64,000 nt of DNA from Paraglaciecola marina. Lineage in GTDB: Bacteria > Pseudomonadota > Gammaproteobacteria > Enterobacterales > Alteromonadaceae. The notes below the pieces were generated by a model. It was not told the origin of the DNA, ran no database searches, and saw only the letters and a list, made by a program, of their open reading frames with translations. The stretch is taken from positions 122,222 through 186,221 of the forward strand of contig NZ_SAIS01000012.1 in assembly GCF_004360155.1 (NCBI RefSeq), read 5' to 3'. Shown here piece by piece: positions 1 to 7,870 of the stretch. The translations under genes and the position numbers were made by a program. Numbering within the stretch: position 1 is the stretch's first letter; the number at the start of each line of letters is the position of its first letter.

Positions 1-377
1 CTATCGTCAACTGAAGCTAAGTACATATCATCCGCTAATTTGATCCAATCTTCAGCTGTCGAATGTTTGTTGTTATTAGGAAATGCCCCACCACCATTTA
101 GATAAGAACCAAAACCATAGGTACGCATATCTTCTACCGTAATATCTCTGATTTCAGGTTGGATCATTTGCGCAACTTTTTGCTTCAGTGTCATCGAAGC
201 CATAATCTCTTTTACCGTGGCTTCAACCTCTTGGTCTTGCTTTACTGCTATATCTAATTTAGGCCAAATTTCTGCGGCCTTAGTGTCTTCAATGGCACTT
301 GCGTCATTGCCATTATTACAAGCAGTTAAAGCAAACATTGCGCCTGCTAAAATACTAATTTTAAGTGGTGTGTTCAT
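1..377 (-). CDS. GH3 beta-glucosidase lipoprotein, N-terminal part only
   Basis: Reading frame on the minus strand that starts at an ATG at 377 and runs off the left edge, so about 125 residues are visible. It opens with a lipoprotein signal whose lipobox is L-T-A-C, followed by an acidic linker. It then shows the glycoside hydrolase family 3 N-terminus: MTLKQKVAQMIQPEIRDIT and, further on, GFGSYLNGGGAFPN. In this family that pattern belongs to exo-1,4- or 1,3-beta-glucosidases, which release glucose from beta-glucans or their oligomers. The catalytic Asp lies outside the window. A surface-anchored enzyme could finish the oligosaccharides made by the GH16 laminarinase at 16448-20866; this link is inference. 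Confidence 0.85.
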   Translation of the reverse strand, partial: MNTPLKISILAGAMFALTACNNGNDASAIEDTKAAEIWPKLDIAVKQDQEVEATVKEIMASMTLKQKVAQMIQPEIRDITVEDMRTYGFGSYLNGGGAFPNNNKHSTAEDWIKLADDMYLASVDD

Positions 378-805
378 AGTCTATCCCAAATTAATGTAGT
401 CAAAATTGGTTACTGATTTGAATTAAATTATTGCCATACAAAATCAATGAAGTGGAAATTATTTTAAAAATCAAAGTTTAGCGTCCGAAAAACAAGCTGA
501 CATTCAAACCCTGCTATTTTTGAGTTCGAACAAGCGTTCGTCTAGCCGAACATCCTTTTATTTATAAGCAATACAGCCTAATTAGCTTGCAACAAAAAAA
601 GTAAAAAAATAGTTAAAATACACGAGAAATAACTAGAAAGTATGAATAAAAAATTTAGAGGGTCTGTAAAGGTTGGCTCATCGACTAGCGCATAATCATA
701 TCAAACGAGAGATTTTTAAGGAGTAGAGTTCAGGTTCGATTACTCAAAACAGCAATCGAACACTTAAATCTATTTGTTTGAGGATCAAGCAAATATAGCT
801 GTTGG
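378..805. other. Upstream region of the GH3 gene, no gene seen
   Basis: 428 bases lie between the GH3 start and the end of the aminotransferase gene. No convincing gene was found. Two sequence elements stand out: an 8-bp perfect palindrome GTTCGAAC at 524-531 with further TTCG/CGAA words up to 547, and an inverted repeat GTTCGATT (734-741) / AATCGAAC (754-761) with a 12-nt loop. The first could be an operator for the GH3 gene; the second lies just beyond the aminotransferase stop but has no T-tract on the minus strand. Neither role is proven. Confidence 0.35.
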
Positions 806-1999
806 TTACTTGTTTGATACCTTAGTAAACTGTGCCATAAATGCTTCAATTCGTGCGCAAGCATCATCCAATTGCTTATCGTCCACAACATAAGAAATTC
901 GAATATAGTTGGCAGCACATTCTCCAAATGCGGTAGCGGGCAACACCCCAATTTTTTGTTGTTCGAATAACATTTCTGCAAATGCTTGACCGTCTAACCC
1001 GGTTTGACTCACATTAACTAATAAAAACATAGACGCTTTAGGTGGTACGCAGGTTAACAATGGCTGCAGATTGAAACAGCTTAACAAACGATCTCGACGG
1101 CGTTGATAGGTCACCCTCATTTGTTCAGCTTCGGCCAAAGCATTGGGATCGGTTAGCGCGGTATAGGCCGCTTCTTGAACAAACCCCGGTAAACCATAGA
1201 GCATACACAAAGATAAGTTACTTAGATGGTAAATTAACTCAGTAGGTCCTATGGCCCACCCAGCTCTCCATCCCGTCATGGCGTGAGATTTAGATAAACT
1301 ATTTAACGTCACTGTGCGCTCGGCCATATTATCTAATCCAGCAATGCTAACGTGCTCTCCTTCAAAAATGGTATTACTGTACACTTCGTCTGACATAACC
1401 CATAAGTCATGTTTTATGGCTAAATCAGCAATAAATTGTAATTCACCTTTGGTAAGCATCACGCCACTAGGGTTACTGGGCGTGGCAAAATAAATCGCTT
1501 TTGTTTTATCTGTTATGGCTTGTAGCAGGGCGTTTTCATCGAGACAAAAATCATGGTCTACGTCCATAGAAACAGGCACCAACCTTGCTCCTGTTAACTG
1601 AATACAAGCTTCGTAGGTGACATAATTAGGTTGCAACACTAAGACTTCGTCGCCTGCCTCTAAAATGCACATAGACGTTGCAAACAAGGCATTTTGTGCC
1701 CCTGCCAGTAAAATTATATTATCTTTGGTAACTTGCTGACCGCAACTCGCTTGGTGGTCAGCTGCAATTTGATTACGCAGGTGATCTCTGCCTTCAATAT
1801 CGACATAGTGGGTGTCCCCCCCTCGCAAGCTTTTTACTGCACTTTCGACAATAGGCGCTGGAGTATCAAAGTCTGGGTCCCCAATACTTAGAACAATGAC
1901 ACTTGGGTCCTGCTCTTTTAATGCTGTGGCTTTAAAATGAATATCCCAAGCGTCAACGGTTTCCCCTTGAATAGCTTGAGTAAGTGGCGCGTAACGCAT
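806..1999 (-). CDS. aruH: AruH-like arginine:pyruvate transaminase (class I PLP aminotransferase)
   Basis: 397-residue fold-type I PLP aminotransferase. The Schiff-base Lys is K237 in NSLSKSHAMTGWRAGW, with N176 in PSNPSG and D204/Y207 in SDEVYS. The stretch from SIGDPDFDTPAPI to LSLCMLYGLP closely follows, from memory, Pseudomonas arginine:pyruvate transaminase AruH, which converts L-arginine plus pyruvate to 2-ketoarginine plus alanine. It is the last gene of the operon that starts with the deiminase at 5684. The gap to the aldehyde dehydrogenase gene is 68 bases, and an ATG start is used. Substrate is inferred by similarity; another basic amino acid or an omega-amino acid is possible. Confidence 0.72.
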   Translation of the reverse strand: MRYAPLTQAIQGETVDAWDIHFKATALKEQDPSVIVLSIGDPDFDTPAPIVESAVKSLRGGDTHYVDIEGRDHLRNQIAADHQASCGQQVTKDNIILLAGAQNALFATSMCILEAGDEVLVLQPNYVTYEACIQLTGARLVPVSMDVDHDFCLDENALLQAITDKTKAIYFATPSNPSGVMLTKGELQFIADLAIKHDLWVMSDEVYSNTIFEGEHVSIAGLDNMAERTVTLNSLSKSHAMTGWRAGWAIGPTELIYHLSNLSLCMLYGLPGFVQEAAYTALTDPNALAEAEQMRVTYQRRRDRLLSCFNLQPLLTCVPPKASMFLLVNVSQTGLDGQAFAEMLFEQQKIGVLPATAFGECAANYIRISYVVDDKQLDDACARIEAFMAQFTKVSNK

Positions 2000-2067
2000 A
2001 AAAATTCCTAACTACATATAAAAAATGGCGTGTAAAAACACGCCATCATTAACTTAACGACTTAAGC

Positions 2068-3501
2068 TTATTTTGCATCAGCATCAATCAACAATGCTTT
2101 GGTTTCTGTGTATTCTTTGAGCCCTTCAAGGCCCCACTCGCGACCGTTTCCAGATTGTTTATAACCACCAAATGGTGTGTCTGGCGTGAAGTAAGCCCCC
2201 TGTAAATAACATTGGCCAGCACGCAATTTTTTACCAATTCTCATTGCTTCTGTGCGATCAGCAGCATAAACCGCAGAGGCTAAACCAAAGGGAGTATCGT
2301 TGGCTTGTACAATTGCATCTTCAATATTGTTGTAAGGGATAATGCAGAGCACAGGCCCAAAAATTTCTTCTTGGGCAATAGCCATATCGTTGCTGACTTC
2401 TGAGAATATAGTCGGTGCTATATAGGCCCCTTTACTAAATTCAGCAGGGACGTCAGTACCACCGCACAATAATTTCGCGCCTTCTTCTATGCCTTTCTTG
2501 ATATAAACCAAAACTCGGCTTTGTTGCAGGTGCGAACTCAACGGCCCCATGTTGGTTTCTGCCAGCATTGGATCACCTAGTTGCCATTCAGCGGCTACAG
2601 TTTTGGCAATCGCCTCTACTTCAGCCAGTTGTGCAGCTGGCACTAACATGCGGGTTAATGCACTACAGGTTTGCCCAGAGTTAAGCATTACATCTTCAAC
2701 CCCGTAACGTACCGCGGCCTCTAAATCAGCACCTGGTGCAATAATGTAAGGGGATTTTCCGCCTAATTCCTGACACACTCTTTTAACCGTTGGAGCTGCA
2801 GCTTGGGCCACTTTTATACCTGCGCCAGTAGATCCCGTAAACGACACCATATCCACTTTAGGGTGACTACATAAACGCTCACCAATTTGACTACCCACAC
2901 CGGTTAGTAAATTAAAGACACCTTTAGGTAGGCTGGTTTGGTCGATAATTTCTGCCAATATCAAATCTTGAATAGGCGTTTGTTCAGCAGGTTTAACCAC
3001 CATAGTACAGCCAGCAGCTAGCGCTGGCCCTAGCTTACCCACTAATTGTGATAACGGGTAATTCCAAGGGTTAATCAACACGCAAACGCCAATAGCTTCA
3101 CTGACTACAACATGATTTTCATGGGTGTCTTGTTTGTCTAATTCAGCAGCTAAAGGTGCAAAGCTGCGTAATGCATCAATAGAGCTTTGCACTTGGTAGT
3201 CGTCAGAAAAAGTAATAGGGCAACCCATAGTGGCAACAATAGACTCTATAATTTCATCTTTTCGAGCTTGCATACCGTCTGCTATTTCGTTAATTACGGC
3301 AGCACGGATTTCTGAAGATTGTTCTGACCAAGCTAAAAATGCTTGGCTTGCAGCATCTATGGCTAAATCTACATCTTGTTCGTTGGCAGCCGGTACACTT
3401 GCATAAATTTCCCCATTAGCTGGGTTAATAACGTCTAGCTTTTCGTTGCCTTGGCTATTGACCCACTGACCATCAATATAGAGTTGTTGAAAATTTTTCA
3501 T
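2068..3501 (-). CDS. NAD(P)-dependent aldehyde dehydrogenase
   Basis: 477-residue cytosolic aldehyde dehydrogenase of usual length. Visible elements are the Rossmann motif GSTG at 213-216, the general base E235 in ELGGK and the catalytic C269 in NSGQTCS. It oxidises an aldehyde to a carboxylate with NAD(P)+. It sits between the AruH-like aminotransferase and the M20 carbamoylase (34-base gap to the latter), so a substrate such as 4-guanidinobutyraldehyde or succinate semialdehyde would fit. That assignment is inference, since the family is promiscuous and sequence alone does not fix the substrate. Confidence 0.88.
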   Translation of the reverse strand: MKNFQQLYIDGQWVNSQGNEKLDVINPANGEIYASVPAANEQDVDLAIDAASQAFLAWSEQSSEIRAAVINEIADGMQARKDEIIESIVATMGCPITFSDDYQVQSSIDALRSFAPLAAELDKQDTHENHVVVSEAIGVCVLINPWNYPLSQLVGKLGPALAAGCTMVVKPAEQTPIQDLILAEIIDQTSLPKGVFNLLTGVGSQIGERLCSHPKVDMVSFTGSTGAGIKVAQAAAPTVKRVCQELGGKSPYIIAPGADLEAAVRYGVEDVMLNSGQTCSALTRMLVPAAQLAEVEAIAKTVAAEWQLGDPMLAETNMGPLSSHLQQSRVLVYIKKGIEEGAKLLCGGTDVPAEFSKGAYIAPTIFSEVSNDMAIAQEEIFGPVLCIIPYNNIEDAIVQANDTPFGLASAVYAADRTEAMRIGKKLRAGQCYLQGAYFTPDTPFGGYKQSGNGREWGLEGLKEYTETKALLIDADAK

Positions 3502-3535
3502 TTTATACCTTAATTTATTATTGCTAACGACATCA

Positions 3536-4765
3536 TTACTGAGTCGCGAGTTTTAGCACTGCACCTAACAAAACCTGACACCCAGCTGAGATATCTTCAG
3601 GTTTGGCATTTTCTGCTTCATTATGGCTTATCCCTTTTTCACAAGGGATGAAGATCATAGATGTGGGGGCAACTTTCGAAACATAAACCGAATCATGCCC
3701 TGCCCCTGAAAACATTTCTTCGAATGGAAGTTCCATAGCGGTAACTGATGACCGTACGGCATTAATACAAGCCTCATCAAAAGCTACCGCAGGAGAATTC
3801 CACTCGTCTTTTATTTCAAACTTCACATTACAATCTGCACACACCTTTTCAGAAGTTTCTCTAAATTTAGCATCCATTTTCTGCAATGTGTCTTGATTTG
3901 GGTGACGTAAATCAACCGTAATTGTCAAGGTTTCTGGTACGGTATTACGAGAGCCTGGGCTGACATTAATATCGCCAAACGTGGCTCTAGCTTGGGGCGC
4001 AAAGTCATCGGCCAGGGCATACAACTTAGCAACGATTTGAGACATAGCTTTCACTGGATCTTTACGCTGTTCCATAGGGGTTGGACCCGCATGAACTGGT
4101 TGGCCATGGATAATTAGATCATACCAACGCATGCCTTGTACGCCTTTCACCACGCCAATTTGTTTATTAATAGCTTCTAAAATGGGCCCTTGCTCAATGT
4201 GTAATTCAAAGGCCGCTTTTATAGGAAAAGGCGCACAGGGTGCATCGCCTAAATACCCAATACGCTCAAGCTCCTGTTTGATAGTCGCCCCTTGCTTATC
4301 ACTTCGCTGCCATCCGTAATCTAACGAAAAATCACCACACCAGACTCCAGAGCCCACCATGGCCGGGGAAAATCTCGCCCCTTCTTCATTGGTCCAAACC
4401 GCGACTTCTATTGGATGCAATGTAGTAATATTGGCATCATGTAAAGTGCGTAACACCTCTAAACCACCTAATACACCATACACACCATCAAACTTTCCGC
4501 CTGTTGGCTGAGTATCTAAATGACTGCCCATTAATACCGGAGGTAAACTGTTGTCAGTGCCAGCTTTGCGTAAAAACATGTTGCCCATTTCATCGACTCT
4601 GCGCTCGCAGCCAATTGCTTCGCACCAATTTACAAATAGGTCCCGCCCTGCTTTATCTAAATCAGTTAAGGCTTGGCGATTACAGCCACCTTTATCTGTA
4701 GCACCAATTTCAGCCATGGTCATCAAGGTATCCCATAACCTTTCACCATTAATTTGCAATGCCAT
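3536..4765 (-). CDS. M20 family N-carbamoyl-amino-acid hydrolase / allantoate-amidohydrolase type
   Basis: 409-residue M20 metallopeptidase-fold amidohydrolase of the AmaB/HyuC/AllC group. Metal ligands are visible in order: H82 in GSHLDTQPTGG, D93 in KFDGVYG, E127/E128 in WTNEEGARF, the His in FELHIEQGP, and the C-terminal His in GISHNEAE. The motif GQPVHAGPTPM marks the lid domain that binds the carboxylate of the substrate. Family members cleave N-carbamoyl amino acids to amine, CO2 and ammonia. It begins 10 bases after the deiminase-family gene, so it probably acts on the ureido product of that enzyme (inference). It could instead be an allantoate or ureidoglycolate enzyme, but no purine genes are nearby. 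Confidence 0.8.
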   Translation of the reverse strand: MALQINGERLWDTLMTMAEIGATDKGGCNRQALTDLDKAGRDLFVNWCEAIGCERRVDEMGNMFLRKAGTDNSLPPVLMGSHLDTQPTGGKFDGVYGVLGGLEVLRTLHDANITTLHPIEVAVWTNEEGARFSPAMVGSGVWCGDFSLDYGWQRSDKQGATIKQELERIGYLGDAPCAPFPIKAAFELHIEQGPILEAINKQIGVVKGVQGMRWYDLIIHGQPVHAGPTPMEQRKDPVKAMSQIVAKLYALADDFAPQARATFGDINVSPGSRNTVPETLTITVDLRHPNQDTLQKMDAKFRETSEKVCADCNVKFEIKDEWNSPAVAFDEACINAVRSSVTAMELPFEEMFSGAGHDSVYVSKVAPTSMIFIPCEKGISHNEAENAKPEDISAGCQVLLGAVLKLATQ

Positions 4766-4775
4766 TTTGATGCTC

Positions 4776-5684
4776 CTATGCGTCTTTTCTGCTTAAAGGT
4801 TGGCACATACAATGTACGCCACCACCGCCTGAAGTAAACATTGACATGTCTGGCGCATATACCTCTAATCCATGGGCTTTTGCTTTACCGATTAGCTCTT
4901 GGCTGGCTTCTGGAATTAGCACTCTGTCTTTACCTAAAGCCACCACATTTACGCCAAGCTCTAATACCGAACGATAAGAAATATCGATAATTTCAATGCC
5001 TCTGGCTTTTAACCAATCCAGTAATTCGTCCTCTACCGCCTGAGTACACACAGCGGCTAGTTTTTCTGACAACATGGCAAATTTAACGTCTAGGTGCAAA
5101 AAATACGGGTCAAACTGATACGACTTAAATTCCCAGCCTTCTTTTTCTACCCAGCTGCACATTTGATTGAGACCTGCTTCACTGGTGCGTTCCCCCGTAT
5201 AACCACACAAGATGACTCCGGGTTCAAGCACCATAAAATCCCCGCCCTCAAAAGAGCCTGCGGTAATTGCATCGTAAATAGGAATGTTGTTTTCTTGATA
5301 AAAGCGCATTACTTCAGCCCATTCACCCCGTCGCCATGGGCTATACATTTGGGTCACTACTGGCCCCCAAGGCGTTAACACCGAAGAGTCCCGGGCATAA
5401 ATCTGATAGGGTAAATGTTCACTTGCTTCTAAAATGTGAGTTTTCACACCGCAGTGTTTGTAAACGTCTAACATTTCTTGATATTGCTGCTGGGCCACTT
5501 GTTTATTGTATTCACGACCTAGCCTAAGTGAACGCCGTGACATAGCATTACCTGTTTGCCAATCGTAATAATCCATTGGGCCAATTAGTACTTCTTGTAG
5601 TTCTGCGTATTCAGAGTCCATGCTCCAGTAATCTAAGCGTGAGGTTCCGCCCTGCTCACTACGTCGAAAAAAGTTAGATTTCAT
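4776..5684 (-). CDS. Guanidino-group-modifying (arginine/agmatine deiminase superfamily) hydrolase
   Basis: 302-residue protein of the amidinotransferase/deiminase (pentein) superfamily. Active-site elements are visible: R98-D99-S100, the acidic pair in SFEGGDF (E146, D149), H197 in FLHLD, and the nucleophile C292 in GGGGVHCMCQPL near the C-terminus. The last motif resembles that of agmatine deiminase. Such enzymes convert a guanidino group to a ureido group plus ammonia, or transfer an amidino group. It is the first gene of the operon; the next gene encodes a carbamoylase, which would remove the resulting ureido group. The true substrate is unknown: arginine, 2-ketoarginine, 4-guanidinobutyrate or a methylated arginine are candidates. 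Confidence 0.75.
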   Translation of the reverse strand: MKSNFFRRSEQGGTSRLDYWSMDSEYAELQEVLIGPMDYYDWQTGNAMSRRSLRLGREYNKQVAQQQYQEMLDVYKHCGVKTHILEASEHLPYQIYARDSSVLTPWGPVVTQMYSPWRRGEWAEVMRFYQENNIPIYDAITAGSFEGGDFMVLEPGVILCGYTGERTSEAGLNQMCSWVEKEGWEFKSYQFDPYFLHLDVKFAMLSEKLAAVCTQAVEDELLDWLKARGIEIIDISYRSVLELGVNVVALGKDRVLIPEASQELIGKAKAHGLEVYAPDMSMFTSGGGGVHCMCQPLSRKDA

Positions 5685-5760
5685 TTAAAACACCCTACCG
5701 AAAAACATGTACTTAGTTTATGGTTACATTTTAATTACTCAAGCAATGATTTTTTACCAT

Positions 5761-5783
5761 ATTGGTTAGAATATTAGACCAAT
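5761..5783. promoter_or_regulatory. LysR-type operator (T-N11-A palindrome)
   Basis: ATTGGT-N11-ACCAAT is a perfect 6-bp inverted repeat spaced so that T and A are exactly 11 bases apart, the classical LysR-type recognition geometry. It lies in the 134-base divergent gap, 35 bases before the lysR start at 5819 and 76 bases before the deiminase start at 5684, so it can serve both promoters. The sequence is seen directly; binding is inferred. Confidence 0.7.
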
Positions 5784-5818
5784 AACCGAAGACCTATTTT
5801 TATAGAAAAAAGTACCCT

Positions 5819-6748
5819 ATGAAGCCAAACCAAAGCCCTTACTTAGATTTGCGACAAATACCTTTAAATGCCCTGCTCGCCTTTGAAGCGGCTGGCCGTC
5901 ATTGCCATATGCGCCGCGCGGCTCAAGAGATGTTTGTGTCTCATTCGGCCCTTAGTCGTCATATAAAATTGCTTGAAGCTCGGTTAGGTACACAGTTATT
6001 TGAACGCAAACATAATAAATTACGACTCACCGCACCGGGCAGTCGCCTACTGGCGTCTATTCAAAGTGCTTTTTCTGAATTAAACAAAGGCCTGCACTCC
6101 CTCGACCCCACTTTAGTTGCAGGTGAGGTAGTGATTGGCACCACAGCCACCATAATGCTCAATTGGTTATTACCTGTATTAGCAAAAGTACAACAACAAT
6201 ACCCTGAAATAACCTTCAATTTGCAAACCTTAGAACCTCAGCAACAGTCACTACCCTCTAATTTAGATATGGCTTTGTGTTTAGGTAAGCCAAAGGATCC
6301 CAACCGAGTAGTCAGTAAACTTTACGATGAGTATTACGTGCCTGTTTGCAACCCTAGCTTGTTAAAAGGCCTGCCGGTGCAGAATGTAGAACAACTATTG
6401 GGTTACCCGTTAATTCACGACAGTTTACAGCAATGGTTTACTTGGTTTGAGCATCATACCTTAGATGGCAATACAGCAAAGCAGCACACTTATTTTGAAT
6501 ATGCCTACCAAGCAATAGAAGCAGCACGTTTAGGAATGGGCATGGTTTTAGCAGATATTGTTGAAGTTGAAGAAGACATAAAACAAGGCAAGCTAATGCA
6601 GGCCATAGACTCACCTCACACTGAAGGTCAGTCTGTATATTTGGTCACTCACGAAGACTCACAAGTAAATTATCGTACCCAACTAGTAATAAACAGTGTT
6701 TTAGAAAACCTTACCCAAAAAGGCGCAAAACTAGGTTCCGCTAACTAA
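5819..6748 (+). CDS. LysR-family transcriptional regulator (GcvA-like)
   Basis: 309-residue LysR regulator. The winged helix-turn-helix spans about residues 15-75 (LNALLAFEAAGRHCHMRRAA then FVSHSALSRHIKLLEARL), followed by a periplasmic-binding-protein-like effector domain from about 100 to 300. The N-terminal pattern with paired HTH residues is typical of the GcvA subgroup. It is transcribed divergently from the four-gene deiminase operon with the T-N11-A site between them, so it is very likely the regulator of that operon. The effector is presumably the pathway substrate or an intermediate. Its 3' end overlaps the convergent araC gene by four bases. Confidence 0.88.
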   Translation: MKPNQSPYLDLRQIPLNALLAFEAAGRHCHMRRAAQEMFVSHSALSRHIKLLEARLGTQLFERKHNKLRLTAPGSRLLASIQSAFSELNKGLHSLDPTLVAGEVVIGTTATIMLNWLLPVLAKVQQQYPEITFNLQTLEPQQQSLPSNLDMALCLGKPKDPNRVVSKLYDEYYVPVCNPSLLKGLPVQNVEQLLGYPLIHDSLQQWFTWFEHHTLDGNTAKQHTYFEYAYQAIEAARLGMGMVLADIVEVEEDIKQGKLMQAIDSPHTEGQSVYLVTHEDSQVNYRTQLVINSVLENLTQKGAKLGSAN

Positions 6749-7731
6749 ACTTTATAGGCTGCATATTGCTTCACTAATTCAGTAGGGGTTTGGTCAAAGT
6801 GTTTTTTAAATGCGCTCACAAAATTAGATGAGTGGTTATAGCCCACCATATATGCCACTTCTCCAATGGTTTTACCATCAAAAATCAAAGCATGGCGAGC
6901 AGCTTCTAGCTTTTTGGTACGTAAGTAATCAGACAAGGTAGAGCGATGATATTCTTTAAAATAACGCTGTAAGGTACTCAAGCTAGTACCTAACTTTTTG
7001 GCAATATCGGTGCCATTGTGTTTGCTAAAAATAAAGGCATCGACTTCTTTTTCAAATGCCCTAAATGGTGAGCGACTTGGAGTTTGTATACTCGAATGCT
7101 CATGGTAAGAATCATCTAATAAATACTTTACGCTATTACTAAACAATGTCAGTGCATATTGTTCGCAATAGAGGTCTGTTAACATATTCTGATTATTGCG
7201 ATGTTCAAAAAATTGCTCGCATACATTGAGTACCTGTTGGTCACAGGACCATTCTTTAACAACTATATCATTTTCAAAAAAAGAGCCGTTAGTCCCTAAG
7301 CTTGTGAACGATCTCAGTCTTTGCTGCAACCACTCTTGAGACACTGATATATTTACTTTTTTGACCTTATTATTTTCGACTAACCTACGCATAAAAATCA
7401 CGGTTTTATTGTTGGAGTAAGCGAAAACTCTAGGGCCATGCTCAGCAGAAATCGAGAAGGTATTTTGATTTAAACTGAACTCAATCACCCCCTCAAGAAG
7501 GATACAAACACAAATACTGGGCTCTATTTCAGAGCTGCATTGAGCGTTTTCTTGTTCGAGCATATTAGCCACATGTACATTAATACCACTAGGTAAGCTC
7601 TGATAATCTAAGTTACCTAACATGAGAGGATCTTGATCTTGAAAAGCTGGCGATAATAGAAATTGTTCACACCCTGTGTTGGATAATTTCCTTGATAACT
7701 CTATCTTAGATACCGCATTAAACTCGCCCAC
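6745..7731 (-). CDS. AraC-family regulator (siderophore type)
   Basis: Regulator with a C-terminal AraC DNA-binding domain of two HTH motifs: DIAKKLGTSLSTLQRYFKEY and GEVAYMVGYNHSSNFVSAF. The N-terminal 200 residues are an unrecognised sensing domain. I place the start at a GTG at 7731 because the sequence ATAAGGAGAAGGAA sits directly before it; the frame is open further up to a GTG at 7770 (341 residues) and an ATG at 7758. It is divergent from the TonB receptor with the Fur box between them. PchR/AlcR-type regulators in this position sense the ferric siderophore and activate its receptor; that role is inferred. Confidence 0.82.
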   Translation of the reverse strand: MGEFNAVSKIELSRKLSNTGCEQFLLSPAFQDQDPLMLGNLDYQSLPSGINVHVANMLEQENAQCSSEIEPSICVCILLEGVIEFSLNQNTFSISAEHGPRVFAYSNNKTVIFMRRLVENNKVKKVNISVSQEWLQQRLRSFTSLGTNGSFFENDIVVKEWSCDQQVLNVCEQFFEHRNNQNMLTDLYCEQYALTLFSNSVKYLLDDSYHEHSSIQTPSRSPFRAFEKEVDAFIFSKHNGTDIAKKLGTSLSTLQRYFKEYHRSTLSDYLRTKKLEAARHALIFDGKTIGEVAYMVGYNHSSNFVSAFKKHFDQTPTELVKQYAAYKV

Positions 7732-7826
7732 TTCCTTCTCCTTATGGCTGGTGACCATATTGCATAACACGCTGATTAAAAATCATAACAAAGGCTAGAA
7801 CGTTAAATATACCACAATGGTATCTT

Positions 7827-7845
7827 AATGATAATTGTTCTCATT
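7827..7845. promoter_or_regulatory. Fur box
   Basis: AATGATAATTGTTCTCATT is a 19-bp imperfect palindrome (seven of nine arm positions pair) matching the Fur consensus built from GATAAT repeats. It lies 26 bases before the TonB receptor start and upstream of the divergent araC gene. This predicts repression by Fe(II)-Fur in iron-replete cells for both transcripts. Confidence 0.75.
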
Positions 7846-7870
7846 AAAATTATTATTGTAAGGTAAACCT

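Noticed and set aside
730..981. Minus-strand frame of 83 codons overlapping the aminotransferase 3' end
   Set aside because: It lies in another frame of the real aminotransferase gene and has no ribosome site or recognisable product.
4551..5527. Several plus-strand frames opposite the M20 and deiminase genes
   Set aside because: All are antisense shadows of genes with clear catalytic motifs.
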